Assembly: GCA_965226945.1 (NCBI GenBank)
Contig: OZ245717.1
Location: forward strand, 248,001-312,000
DNA: 64,000 nucleotides
Reading direction: 5' to 3'
Source of the DNA: SYLG01 sp965226945
GTDB lineage: Bacteria > Planctomycetota > Planctomycetia > Gemmatales > Gemmataceae
In this document: positions 35,255 through 43,379 of the stretch, piece by piece
Layout of the letters: each line of letters opens with the position of its first letter
Position numbering within the stretch: the stretch's first letter is position 1
The notes under the pieces: model-generated
The model's input: only the letters and a program-made list of their open reading frames with translations
The model's database searches: none
Told to the model about the DNA's origin: nothing
Translations under genes and position numbers: made by a program

Positions 35255-35488
35255 TTCACAGCAAGAGACCACTCGTCCCAGTCAGCTCCATTTCCCCCAA
35301 AAAAGACCTTTTCACGCGGAGACGCGGAGCCCGCGGAGACAGAAATCATGAACAGGAAAATCCCCTTCTCCAGCCAGCCCAAACGCGCTTCCAACCGAAC
35401 CCCGCTCATCCAACCCTCCCTCAAACTCCTCTTCGCTTCCCTCCGCGTCTCCGCGTGGAAAAATCTCTTCTCTCCCCCCCCCCGCCCA
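35255..35488. other. spacer with two opposed CGCGGAGACGCGGA-type repeats
   Basis: A forward copy (TTTTCACGCGGAGACGCGGA, about 35308-35335) and a reverse copy (CCTCCGCGTCTCCGCGTGGA, about 35440-35460) face each other and could form a long imperfect hairpin. A run of ten C at about 35475-35484 follows. No gene seen. Confidence 0.5.
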
Positions 35489-36496
35489 TCACTTCGGCGC
35501 CCCAAACACCATCGTCCAATACTGCTGTCCGTCCGCCGTGGCGGCCACGGCGACCCCAAACTGCGTACTCTCCTTGGTCAACAGATTCTCCTTGTGCGGC
35601 GGCGAATTCATCCAGGTCAAAATCGCATCGGCCGGCGTCTTCGCCCCCAGCGCGATATTCTCGCCAAACTGCGACCACTCATATCCCACCGCCTTGAGCC
35701 GATCGGCGACATCCTTTTCATCAAGCGTGTGACTGAGAACTCCCTGCTTGGCCATGTTCGCCGAATGTTGCCTGGCCGCCTTGAACAAAAGCGCCGAAGT
35801 CGCCAGCGCCGGCAACCCCGCCTTCTTGCGCTCGGCATTGGCCAGTTCGCAAAGCTCTTTCTCCATGGGAGTGATTTCAAACGCGCCAGCTTCGCCGATT
35901 TTCGGCGTTTCCACTGGCGCGGCAGGCGCTCGGGGCGGCATCACCATAGGTGCATTGGGCGCGCGGGGCACCGCCGGCACCGCCGGCATCGGCGGGTTCA
36001 CGACCGACTCGGGTGCAATGATGACCAGGGTATCGCCCTTCACCGTCAGCAGGTAAAACGGATCGGCCGCGCGCCCGGCGGAAACAAGCACCGGTGTTTC
36101 CTCTTTGAGGAGTTTGGGCAGATCGGCGCGAGGGATCAGCTTGCCCGCCGCGGTGGTGACCATGACCCCTCTTTCGCTGGGATCGAGTTTCACCTCGCGC
36201 CAACCGCCGATGGCCTTATAGATCGTCTGAACGGTTTCGGTCACCGGCACGTTCACTTCAAATTCCACGCCGTCCCGGACCTGCTTCTGGGACTTGTATT
36301 TGGTCACGGTCGTGGTCGCGATCTTGTCGACGGTCGCGACGAATTTCAGTTTGAGGAAGACGATCTCCCCCTCGGTCACCGCCCGCGCATAGGCGGTGAC
36401 CGGCACGACAAGGCCGGCGGGCAACTTGGGCGCTTCAGCCGCAGGCAACCTGCTTGCAATCCATAGGCCTGCCAGCAGCACGCAGAAGCATCTCAT
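35489..36496 (-). CDS. exported CAP (SCP/PR1-like) domain protein
   Basis: A 335-residue exported protein. The signal peptide (CFCVLLAGLWIASRLPAAEA) follows the ATG at 36496, which has AAGGAA 7 bases upstream; an earlier in-frame start is less likely. The middle is proline/alanine-rich. The C-terminal 130 residues are a CAP domain with its conserved blocks: ELANAERKKAGLPAL, ARQHSANMAKQGVLSH, FGENIALG and ILTWMNSPPHKENLL. Bacterial CAP proteins are secreted and of mostly unknown activity. It is divergent from the gene at 36732, with which it shares a 235-bp promoter region. Confidence 0.88.
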   Translation of the reverse strand: MRCFCVLLAGLWIASRLPAAEAPKLPAGLVVPVTAYARAVTEGEIVFLKLKFVATVDKIATTTVTKYKSQKQVRDGVEFEVNVPVTETVQTIYKAIGGWREVKLDPSERGVMVTTAAGKLIPRADLPKLLKEETPVLVSAGRAADPFYLLTVKGDTLVIIAPESVVNPPMPAVPAVPRAPNAPMVMPPRAPAAPVETPKIGEAGAFEITPMEKELCELANAERKKAGLPALATSALLFKAARQHSANMAKQGVLSHTLDEKDVADRLKAVGYEWSQFGENIALGAKTPADAILTWMNSPPHKENLLTKESTQFGVAVAATADGQQYWTMVFGAPK

Positions 36497-36731
36497 GATC
36501 CACTTCCTTGGTTTGTGGTTTGTTTGCAATTCCAAGTTCCGAGCAAGGTCCGGTGCCGTCCTCCGCCGGCCTTCCCGGTTTTTCTACTGCACCCACGGCG
36601 AGTCACGTTCGAAATTTCTCATTTGCAGCAGAGGATCGATCTCACGCAGTTCCCGATGCAACAGGGATCCTGGCAATTCGCCGCATCGTACAATGGGTCA
36701 TGACCGAAAACGGCCCATTTCCGGAGTCACC

Positions 36732-37421
36732 ATGTCCTCGCTCCTTTTCACGCTGTCGCACCTGAGTCTCGCCCTTTGCAGCACGGGCGAACCCGGCAAA
36801 ACCAACGCCCTGCGCGCCGCCGCGGAAGAGGCCGTCACGATCCAGATCACGGCCATCAAGGAGGAGATCCACGGCGCCAACAAGGAAGTGATCATCGAGG
36901 CCAAGGTCCTCGGGGTGGAGCGCACCACCTTCGGCCTGAAAAAATCCCAGGGCATTACCATTCAGTTCACCGATTCGGTCAACCCTCTGCCCAATTCCGA
37001 CCGCACGCAACCCCTGGAAAAAGACGGCGTCTACCCGGCCTTCCTCAACCGCAACGCCAATCAGTACCAACCCGCCGCCGGTCCCGCGAGTTTCCGCATG
37101 ACCCCGGAAAAGTCCACAACGAAAGACCAAGCGTTCGCGACTCGCCTCGGCGAAGCGATGCTCACCGTCGACAGCTTCCTGAAAGTCGCCCCCAGTGAAG
37201 ACAAGGCCAAGGAATTACAAGCCACCGTCGTCGGCTTAGGCCAATCCGGCGACACCAACCTCTACACCTGGATCCAGGCGCGCCTGGTCCACGAAAGCGA
37301 GTTTCTCACGGCCATTAAAGCGGAGCGCGGCAGCAACCTGACCACCAAAGAGGCGATCCAATTCGACGAGCGCATCAAGTTCTACAACCGCACCCGCGTC
37401 CTCATCGACGCGCCAAAGTAG
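36732..37421 (+). CDS. exported protein of unknown function
   Basis: A 229-residue protein with a weak N-terminal signal sequence (LLFTLSHLSLALCSTGEPGK) and a soluble remainder. The first part (ITAIKEEIHGANKEVIIEAK, GITIQFTDSVNP) looks like a beta-rich OB-like fold, and the C-terminal part is helical. I do not recognise a family. The ATG at 36732 has GGAG 6 bases upstream; the frame is open before it but is out of context. It is transcribed away from the CAP-domain gene. Planctomycetes have many such small exported proteins. Confidence 0.7.
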   Translation: MSSLLFTLSHLSLALCSTGEPGKTNALRAAAEEAVTIQITAIKEEIHGANKEVIIEAKVLGVERTTFGLKKSQGITIQFTDSVNPLPNSDRTQPLEKDGVYPAFLNRNANQYQPAAGPASFRMTPEKSTTKDQAFATRLGEAMLTVDSFLKVAPSEDKAKELQATVVGLGQSGDTNLYTWIQARLVHESEFLTAIKAERGSNLTTKEAIQFDERIKFYNRTRVLIDAPK

Positions 37422-37568
37422 GGCAACCGATTACGGAATGACCACTCCCCCAAGCCCTAACCCCATTACCCCGCGGCCAGACAAAAACATGGCGAGCGGG
37501 GTGCCGTAGGGCCCCTGATTCTAAACCTTCACCACTCGCCGCAACTTTCCCCCACAGTCAGTACCGTT

Positions 37569-38789
37569 TCATTTCTTCTCAATCTTTTTTTGGTCGCTGA
37601 TTTCTTCCATGGCGGCCTCAATCAGTTTGCGTTCACGCTCAATTTCCAACATCAACTCCTTTTCGCTGGGCAGGAATTGCAGATACCTCGACGCGAAAAT
37701 TTGGCGGCCCTCGTTCAGGACAGAGTATTTCGCCACGGCTTCGCTTTTGTCGGAGCAGAGAATCAGGCCAATGGTGGGGTTGTCTCCTGGAACCTTAAAA
37801 CGGTCTTCAAATAACCGAACGTATCCGTCCAATTGGCCAACATCGCGGTGCGTCAGCTTGCCAATTTTCAACTCGATCAGCAGGAAGCATTTGAGAATGT
37901 AGTTGTAGAACACCAAGTCGATGTAGAAGTCGTCGTCATCGAACCGAATGTGCTTCTGGCGGGCCACAAACGAGAAGCCCTTGCCAAGCTCCAGCAGGAA
38001 AGATTGGAGGTTATCGATGATCGCCTGTTCGAGCGCGCTTTCTTGAAGTTCGGGAGAATCAGGTAGCCCCAGAAATTCAAGCACATAGGGCGTTTTAAGA
38101 ATCGCTTCGGCCGCAACCGGCTCACCCGGCAGCCGTTCCCGGTCGGCCGCCACGAGGCCCGCCTTGCCCCGATTGGCGAGAATTCGCTGATAGTACGACG
38201 ATTGAATCTGCCGTTCGAGTTGCGCCTTCGTCCAACCGCATTCGGCCGCTTCCCGCTCGTAGAACTCGCGACCTTCGGTGTCTGAAACCCGCATCAGAGC
38301 CCGGTAGTGTGACCAGGAAAGGTGCGGGGAAAAGCCTTGCGCAATATCGGCAACCGGTGGAACCGCCAATTCGCTACCTGTCGGGTAGCGACTTTCGCCG
38401 GATTCGGATTCTCTCCCCGTCGGGGAGAGAATTTGGACCTCCATCAATTCTCTCCCCGACGGGGAGAGAATTGGGAAACGACCCGCATACTCTTGATAGA
38501 AAAATCTATAATTCCAGAGAGTTTGCGCTGAGAATCCTCTGCCGTACTTGGCGGTCAACCGTAGGGAAAGGTTCTCGACAACCTGCTTTCCGTATTCCGC
38601 CCGTTCGTCGCCCCCTTGCAGTTCCTGCACGATCTCGCGTCCGATCAACCAGTATGCTGACACCATGTTCGCGTTGACCGACCGCGCCACATTGCCGCGC
38701 GCCTGATCCAGAATGGCGGTCACTCGACGAAAAAGACGACCATCCTCTGGTCTGGCCAATTCATCTTTCTGACCCTTCTTCTCGCTCAT
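37569..38789 (-). CDS. DUF1016/YhcG-type PD-(D/E)XK nuclease domain protein
   Basis: A 406-residue protein with the DUF1016 N-terminal helical domain (ANMVSAYWLIGREIVQELQG, WNYRFFYQEYAGRFPIL) and a C-terminal PD-(D/E)XK nuclease domain (DDDFYIDLVFYNYILKCFLL then IELKIGK, giving D...ELK). YhcG/RpnC-like proteins are linked to recombination and mobile or defence loci. Unusual: residues about 108-145 contain three repeats of the form SP(S/T)GRE, encoded by palindromic DNA elements lying inside the gene; they fall between the two domains. It overlaps a small upstream gene by 4 bp and is probably co-transcribed with it. Confidence 0.88.
   Translation of the reverse strand: MSEKKGQKDELARPEDGRLFRRVTAILDQARGNVARSVNANMVSAYWLIGREIVQELQGGDERAEYGKQVVENLSLRLTAKYGRGFSAQTLWNYRFFYQEYAGRFPILSPSGRELMEVQILSPTGRESESGESRYPTGSELAVPPVADIAQGFSPHLSWSHYRALMRVSDTEGREFYEREAAECGWTKAQLERQIQSSYYQRILANRGKAGLVAADRERLPGEPVAAEAILKTPYVLEFLGLPDSPELQESALEQAIIDNLQSFLLELGKGFSFVARQKHIRFDDDDFYIDLVFYNYILKCFLLIELKIGKLTHRDVGQLDGYVRLFEDRFKVPGDNPTIGLILCSDKSEAVAKYSVLNEGRQIFASRYLQFLPSEKELMLEIERERKLIEAAMEEISDQKKIEKK
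38371..38473. repeat. three palindromic elements inside a coding sequence
   Basis: Element 1: TCGCTACC and GGTAGCGA arms around 38371-38391. Element 2: arms ATTCTCTCCCCG at 38408-38419 and 38421-38432 around one base. Element 3: 14-bp arms CAATTCTCTCCCCG at 38445-38458 and 38460-38473 around one base. All are read in frame in the DUF1016 gene and encode the peptides YPTGSE, SPTGRE and SPSGRE. They resemble in-frame palindromic insertions known from Rickettsia. Confidence 0.75.
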
Positions 38790-39022
38790 ATCGACTCAAA
38801 CCTCTGACCGAAATCGACTTGCAACCCCTGCCTGAGTTTGAGCTGCATTGGATCGGCCCCCGTAGCCCACTTGCTTTTTTGGTAGGGTCTCCGCCGCCCT
38901 TGACGACGCAAAGACGGGTCAATCCACACCGAAGGATCGAAACGTTGGGCAACATGGCGATTAACATAAACCGGCCTGGGAAGCCCCAGATTGGACAGGA
39001 GCTTATACAAACCGAGCGCCAC
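38786..39022 (-). CDS. small protein upstream of DUF1016 nuclease
   Basis: A 78-residue basic protein (ALGLYKLLSNLGLPRPVYVN near the start, DFGQRFESI at the end) that I do not recognise. Support for a real gene: a GTG start with GAGG 7 bases upstream, and a stop codon that overlaps the ATG of the DUF1016 gene (ATGA), as in coupled pairs. A promoter-like TTGACG and an inverted repeat lie just upstream. It may be a regulator or partner of the nuclease, or the remnant of a longer gene. Confidence 0.5.
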   Translation of the reverse strand: MALGLYKLLSNLGLPRPVYVNRHVAQRFDPSVWIDPSLRRQGRRRPYQKSKWATGADPMQLKLRQGLQVDFGQRFESI

Positions 39023-39057
39023 GAAGATGCCTCAAAGCATTGCAAAATAGAGGTTTG

Positions 39058-39110
39058 CGTCAATATAAAACCTGCGCCGATGAAGGGGCCTTGAGGCAGT
39101 TTTATATTGA
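39058..39110 (-). promoter_or_regulatory. inverted repeat overlapping a promoter-like -35
   Basis: Arms of 12 bp (TCAATATAAAAC at 39060-39071 and GTTTTATATTGA at 39099-39110) are separated by 27 bp. On the minus strand the second arm runs into TTGACG, followed after about 17 bp by an AT-rich -10-like region before the small gene at 39022. This fits an operator or a structured promoter; it could also be a mobile-element end. Confidence 0.4.
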
Positions 39111-39612
39111 AGACCAGCGCCAAACGCCTGAGCCGACCCCGGCAACAATCCAGGGACCGATCCTGCCCGAAAACCCCAAGCAAATGGGAGCCAGTCATGC
39201 CTCCGGAGTAGTTGCACTCGTTCAAACCAGCCCGCAACCGCTTGAGTCCGCCGCATCAGATCCCCCTTCCTTCCCTTTGGTCCACCTCCATATCCAACGG
39301 CTCAATAGGGTGGCTGCGACCGTGTCTGTTAAACGGCGCCTGTTATGGCCATCAATTCTCCACCCGACAGTTGGGGAATCTCGCTCGTGCCTTCCCTCCC
39401 CATTGGTCCAATCCCATTCCCCACAGCCAGAACCGTCCCACAAGCAGCATGGTGAGCGGGGCGGCGTAAGTCCCCCGGTTCTTTCACCCCCGCCGCCCAC
39501 GGCAATCGCTCAGAGCAAACTACAACCGCTTGAATTCACCCCCAACAAACCACCTCACCAAGTTCGGCTAAACTGAGCGTAGGGACATACCCCTCCTAGG
39601 AACGGCCCTCCC
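39111..39612. other. intergenic region, repeat remnants
   Basis: No gene is supported. It contains a copy of the GTGAGCGGGGCGGCGTAAGT dispersed repeat near 39451-39480 and low-complexity C/T-rich sequence before the gene at 39613. Open frames here have no ribosome binding site or recognisable content. Confidence 0.4.
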
Positions 39613-40053
39613 ATGGAACAATCCTCCTCCATTCAACTCGACGGCGAAACCATCCGCTACCGTTCGGCCCTCGCCACCTGGGACGTCCCTCTCTCTGAAA
39701 TCCGCATCATCGGCGAATCGACCGATCAGATGGGTCCCTTTGCCGACGACTATTTCCTCTGCTTCGCCACCGGCCCAGAAACCTGGTTTGAAGCCTCGTT
39801 CTACGCCACCGGCCGCGACGCCTTCCTGCAGGCTCTAGAATCGAAACTCGGCGCCCCCCTGGAACTGAACCTCTGCAACTCCACCGACTTCGCTAGCCGC
39901 GTGCTCTGGCCCCCGCCGCTCGTTGGCCAGCCGCTGTTCCAATTCGAAGACATCCCATCTGAAGGATGGTTTGGACGGCTCTTTGGGTCGAAGCAAGTCC
40001 GCCAGACGTATTCTGAACCGGTCAGGAAGTATCTGAACGGCGACAGGAAATAG
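39613..40053 (+). CDS. protein of unknown function, 146 aa
   Basis: A soluble 146-residue protein with no recognised family. It begins with beta-strand-like sequence (IQLDGETIRYRSALATWDVP, LSEIRIIGES), has an aromatic-rich middle (DDYFLCFATGPETWFEASFY) and a C-terminal tail with FGRLFGSKQVRQTYSEPV. The ATG has AGGAA 11 bases upstream. It precedes an Imm42-like gene on the same strand. A decayed copy of its 5' end is found 7 kb away at 46740, next to repeat arrays, so the gene belongs to a mobile or duplicating family. Confidence 0.65.
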   Translation: MEQSSSIQLDGETIRYRSALATWDVPLSEIRIIGESTDQMGPFADDYFLCFATGPETWFEASFYATGRDAFLQALESKLGAPLELNLCNSTDFASRVLWPPPLVGQPLFQFEDIPSEGWFGRLFGSKQVRQTYSEPVRKYLNGDRK

Positions 40054-40126
40054 AAACAGGGGATTAGGTCAACGGGTGGCCAGGGCCCCTGCCCGCCTTG
40101 CATGCATTCGTTCCGGTCCCAGGAGA

Positions 40127-40696
40127 GTGAAATTGCCGATTTTTGGAGATCGTTCCGATTTCGCCATAGAAGCCGGCGTGGAACTCGATGGGCATACTGA
40201 AGGCACCGTCTGGGGTTACATGTGCCTCTGGTGCGCAGGCTTTCCCCTGGGCGATATTGACGAACGCTATTATGGCATTGGTCACGCCTACAGCGAACTA
40301 CGCTGGTTGGCCTTAAACTACCAGAGCCTGTGGGCCGAAGAGTTGGCCTTCCTGGACGATCTGCGCCAGTTGAATTTCCTCGATGCCATTCTCTACGGTT
40401 ATTGCAACGGAGTGGAACTGCCGGAAACTCCCACCTTGCTGAGCCTTCGATCGGACAGTCACTGGAACCGGTTCAATTTTTTCACGAACTGGGGCGAACC
40501 GTTCGACGGCTACAAAGCCTTCCTAATTTGCCCGCCAGAACAACCGATCAAGGTACTCTCCCGCGCCTTCCCTGACCCTGCGAGCTTCGGCGTATCCGTC
40601 TCCCGTCAGGAGTTCGTGACCACGATCCAGGGTTTCACGCAATGGTTTGAAAACGAATCGAAGCGCCTGGGCATTGCCTGCCCCAGCGATTTCTAA
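40127..40696 (+). CDS. Imm42-like immunity protein
   Basis: A 189-residue soluble protein. The start (LPIFGDRSDFAIEAGVELDG, then WGYMCLWCAGFPLGDIDERY) resembles the Imm42 immunity family, which protects against polymorphic contact-dependent toxins; I rely on memory of the family pattern, so this is tentative. Start choice is unclear: a GTG at 40127 is very close to the AGGAG at 40121, and a TTG two codons later has ideal spacing. No toxin gene is visible nearby, so it would be an orphan immunity gene, as often found in accessory regions. Confidence 0.5.
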   Translation: MKLPIFGDRSDFAIEAGVELDGHTEGTVWGYMCLWCAGFPLGDIDERYYGIGHAYSELRWLALNYQSLWAEELAFLDDLRQLNFLDAILYGYCNGVELPETPTLLSLRSDSHWNRFNFFTNWGEPFDGYKAFLICPPEQPIKVLSRAFPDPASFGVSVSRQEFVTTIQGFTQWFENESKRLGIACPSDF

Positions 40697-40719
40697 GTCC
40701 TATCTACTTTCAACTCTCT

Positions 40720-40781
40720 AGCGGCGGAGCCGCTGCCTACTTTCAACTCTCTCCTCTCCACTTTCTAGCGGCGGAGCCGCT
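40720..40781. repeat. two copies of the AGCGGCGGAGCCGCT hairpin repeat
   Basis: The 15-bp imperfect palindrome occurs at 40720-40734 and 40767-40781, each preceded by CTACTTTCAACTCTC or CCACTTTCT. The same unit recurs at 43391 (first base changed), 44345, 44502, 46415, 46560 and 46607 (one change), always with a C/T-rich CTCTACTTTCT leader. It is confined to this accessory stretch of the window. Confidence 0.75.
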
Positions 40782-41147
40782 CAGACTGGCCCGGACAAAT
40801 CGGACATTGAGAATGGTCACTACAAGATTCCCTTACCATCTCCGCAATGGCAGTGGATTGCTTCAGGTCGTCGGGAGTTTCCTGGGCGAGCAGATCGGGC
40901 GGCGGCAGGTTCCCCGGTCAATCACCGCATATTCCGGCGTTCCCTGTGGTTGTCCAGCAAAGAGGCCGGCCGCGGCGGCGATGGCGTCGCGCTGATACGG
41001 CTGGTTGCGGTCAAATTGCAGTTTCACTGGGTGTTTTCCCGATGGTTCGCGCCCTCAACGTTGGCGATGTCGCAAGTCGTGTCGCAAGTTTGTCGTCGCT
41101 TGTGTCACAGCTTGTCACAGCTCGATGTCGCAGCTTGTCACAGCAGG
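40782..41147. repeat. gene-free stretch ending in degenerate TGTCRCAGCTT repeats
   Basis: No gene is supported. From about 41070 to 41150, TGTCGCAAG- and TGTCACAGC-type units repeat about seven times at 8-16 bp spacing, just after the stop of the fic gene. Their role is unknown; they could be remnants of coding sequence (repeated CD[K/T] codons on the minus strand) or a binding array. Confidence 0.4.
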
Positions 41148-42215
41148 TCATGACACCACTTTCTGGCTCGGTACATACCGTTTGGTCGGATCAGTGGGGC
41201 TGGTTCCCCTTTCTTCGATCAGGCCCTTTTGAATCAACCCCTTCAGGTCGCGTTGCAGCGTTCGCCGGTTCACGCCATCGCACAGAGATTCGTATTCCAG
41301 AATGGTCATCCCGCCATGCTCCATCACATGCGCTAAGGCAAGGGCCTGGCGTTCGGACAGGCCGTGCTGTTGCACAAGGACATCCCGCTGGATCGCTCGT
41401 TCCCCTCGCCGCTTCACTTCCGCAAGCTGAGTAGCCAGACCCGCGACGAAGAATTCCAGCCAACCGGTCAAGTCCATGCCGTTATCCCGCACGCCCTGGA
41501 TCGCGGCATAGAAGGCGGAACGGTCGCGGTCGTAGAATTCGCTGATCGTAAACAGTCGCTTAAAATCGTATCCCGCCCGGTAGAGGCAGAGAGTAGAGAG
41601 CAGCCGCGAGGTTCGGCCGTTGCCATCCACGAACGGGTGGATGTGCACGAGTTGGAACTGTGCCGCCCCGCTGACCAGCACCGGATGAATCTCCCCAGCC
41701 CGATTGATCCAGGCCACCAGTTCCTTCATGAGAGGTGGGACGTCTGTTGCCGGGGGCGGGGTGTAGATCGCCTTGCCAGTAGCGGAGTTGACCACAAAGT
41801 TTTGCACGAGGCGATATTGCCCCGGCGTCGCTTGTCCGCCGCGAACACCGGCGACGAGCCGCTTGTGAATCTCTCGAACGAGTCCTTCCGTAATCGGCGC
41901 GCCGCTCTCCAGATATTCCGATACAAACTCGAAAGCCTGCCGGTAGTTCAGAAGCTCCCGCACATCGTCGGGATCGGCCTCCGGCACGATCTCGCCGCGC
42001 AAGAGCCGCGTGGCCTGCTCCAGCGTGAGGTGCGTCCCTTCGATGTGCGTGGTGTGGTGGGCTTCCAGAACGAGTGCCCGTTCCCCCATTGCCCGAACCC
42101 ATTGTTCGGACAACATGGCCGCTTCCAGAAAACCGCGCGCGCGCTCGATCTGCGTCAACCCCTTTGTCATGGAGTGGGTGATTGAAAACTTCGGTTGGAA
42201 ATGGAGAGGGGGCAT
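41148..42215 (-). CDS. Fic family protein (class II-like)
   Basis: A 355-residue Fic-domain protein, a family that usually transfers AMP to target proteins. The catalytic motif HPFVDGNGRTSR is intact (residues 193-204), with H193 as catalytic base. An N-terminal inhibitory motif is visible (TTHIEG, residues 55-60), so activity is probably autoinhibited. The C-terminal 90 residues look like a winged helix (LSERQALALAHVMEHGGMTI, RTLQRDLKGLIQKGLIEERG), common in DNA-binding Fic proteins. An ATG at residue 16 is an alternative start. It may be a stress or defence factor; its target cannot be told. Confidence 0.9.
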   Translation of the reverse strand: MPPLHFQPKFSITHSMTKGLTQIERARGFLEAAMLSEQWVRAMGERALVLEAHHTTHIEGTHLTLEQATRLLRGEIVPEADPDDVRELLNYRQAFEFVSEYLESGAPITEGLVREIHKRLVAGVRGGQATPGQYRLVQNFVVNSATGKAIYTPPPATDVPPLMKELVAWINRAGEIHPVLVSGAAQFQLVHIHPFVDGNGRTSRLLSTLCLYRAGYDFKRLFTISEFYDRDRSAFYAAIQGVRDNGMDLTGWLEFFVAGLATQLAEVKRRGERAIQRDVLVQQHGLSERQALALAHVMEHGGMTILEYESLCDGVNRRTLQRDLKGLIQKGLIEERGTSPTDPTKRYVPSQKVVS

Positions 42216-42249
42216 AAGTTTTCAGTTTTCAGTGTTCAGTTTTCAGTGT

Positions 42250-42603
42250 TCAGTTTTCAGTGTTTAGGGAGCGTGTGAGGCCGGTCAGCATTTTGGAAAG
42301 TTCCTTGAGTTCCGAGACCAGGGCAGTCATTTGTTCGGTGGGCAGCAGGCCGACTCTCGCGGCGATGTAGCACTGGGTACGGAGTTCAGCGGCGGAGCCT
42401 CTGGCTATGCGGAGGAATCTTGCGAAATCCTTTCCCCCGCGTTCAGCCCCTTCGGCAATGTTCGACGCGATGGACACCGCTGCCCGCCGCATCTGATCCC
42501 GCAAGGCGAAGTCTTTGCTCGTCCGCAGGGCCTCATAAACCTGTACCGCAAGCTTGCACGCCCGTTTCCAAACTTCAAGCTCTTCAAACGACCGATACGC
42601 CAT
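42250..42603 (-). CDS. four helix bundle protein, copy A
   Basis: A 117-residue protein of the 23S rRNA intervening-sequence/four-helix-bundle family. Family motifs: FEELEVWKRACKLAVQVYEA, ALRDQMRRAAVSIASNIAEG, GSAAELRTQCYIA. These proteins form pentamers of helical bundles and are often linked to mobile or variable loci; their role is not known. It differs from copy B at five residues (15, 23, 38, 88, 89). The start MAYRSFEELE is the family start; two earlier residues in frame are possible. Confidence 0.88.
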   Translation of the reverse strand: MAYRSFEELEVWKRACKLAVQVYEALRTSKDFALRDQMRRAAVSIASNIAEGAERGGKDFARFLRIARGSAAELRTQCYIAARVGLLPTEQMTALVSELKELSKMLTGLTRSLNTEN

Positions 42604-43088
42604 GTCCAAACCTCGAATACTGAAAACTGAACCACTGAAAACTTCAAACTCTCTGCACCGTCTTGAAGTCAGTTTTCAGTGTTTAGGGAGCGTGTGAGGC
42701 CGGTCAGCATTTTGGAAAGTTCCTTGAGTTCCGAGACCAGGGCAGTCATTTGTTCGGCGGCCAGCAGGCCGACTCTCGCGGCGATGTAGCACTGGGTACG
42801 GAGTTCAGCGGCGGAGCCTCTGGCTATGCGGAGGAATCTTGCGAAATCCTTTCCCCCGCGTTCAGCCCCTTCGGCAATGTTCGACGCGATGGACACCGCT
42901 GCCCGCCGCCTTTGATCCCGCAAGGCGAAGTCTTTGCTCGTCCGCAGGGCCTCAAAAACCTGTACCGCAAGCTTGCACACCCGTTTCCAAACTTCAAGCT
43001 CTTCAAACGACCGATACGCCATGTCCAAACCTCGCATACTGAAAACTGAACCACTGAAAACTTCAAACTCTCTCCACCGTCTTGAAGT
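42251..43088. repeat. 419-bp tandem duplication carrying a four-helix-bundle gene
   Basis: Two units, 42251-42669 and 42670-43088, are nearly identical from CAGTTTTCAGTGTTTAGGGA to CGTCTTGAAGT. Each carries a full gene. Just before the first unit, at 42219-42262, a short GTTTTCAGTGTTCA repeat is present three times; the same motif starts each unit and may have mediated the duplication. Confidence 0.9.
42669..43022 (-). CDS. four helix bundle protein, copy B
   Basis: The upstream copy of the duplicated gene, 117 residues, with the same motifs (RRRAAVSIASNIAEGAERGG, GSAAELRTQCYIAARVGLL). Changes from copy A are A15V, Y23F, M38R, P88A and T89A, with both frames intact, so both could still be functional. 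Because the units are adjacent and so similar, unequal crossing-over could expand or remove them. Confidence 0.88.
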   Translation of the reverse strand: MAYRSFEELEVWKRVCKLAVQVFEALRTSKDFALRDQRRRAAVSIASNIAEGAERGGKDFARFLRIARGSAAELRTQCYIAARVGLLAAEQMTALVSELKELSKMLTGLTRSLNTEN

Positions 43089-43229
43089 TAGTGATGCCTT
43101 TGGTTTTGAAGGTTTGCGGCGTTGGGATTGAGCCGGTCGTTGCCGGCGAAGCCTTCGTTCAGTCTATGAGATGAGGTTTCTTGTCCTCACGCCCTCGCCA
43201 GCGACGGGATCACACAACGCCTCACCCGA

Positions 43230-43280
43230 ACTCCCCCCTGCCTTTCCTCCGCGCTCTCCGCGGCTCCGCGTGAAAAAATT
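43230..43280. repeat. dispersed CGCGGAGACGCGGA-type repeat, reverse orientation
   Basis: The sequence CCTCCGCGCTCTCCGCGGCT followed by CCGCGTGAAAAAATTCTTGA is a reverse copy of the family also seen near 28907, 34815, 35308, 35440, 58195 and 58520. It lies in the 291-bp gap between the four-helix-bundle duplication and the winged-helix gene, which holds nothing else I can support. Confidence 0.5.
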
Positions 43281-43379
43281 CTTGAGAACCCAATCACCTC
43301 GCCACGACCCGCCTCCCCCAATTCCTGATCCGACCGCCATTCCTCCCATTTCCCTGTCTCGCTTCGAGACAAGGAAATC

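Noticed and set aside
42388..42402. AGCGGCGGAGCC within the four-helix-bundle gene as another hairpin repeat copy
   Set aside because: It matches only part of the 15-bp unit and lacks the C/T-rich leader; it is ordinary coding sequence conserved in both copies.
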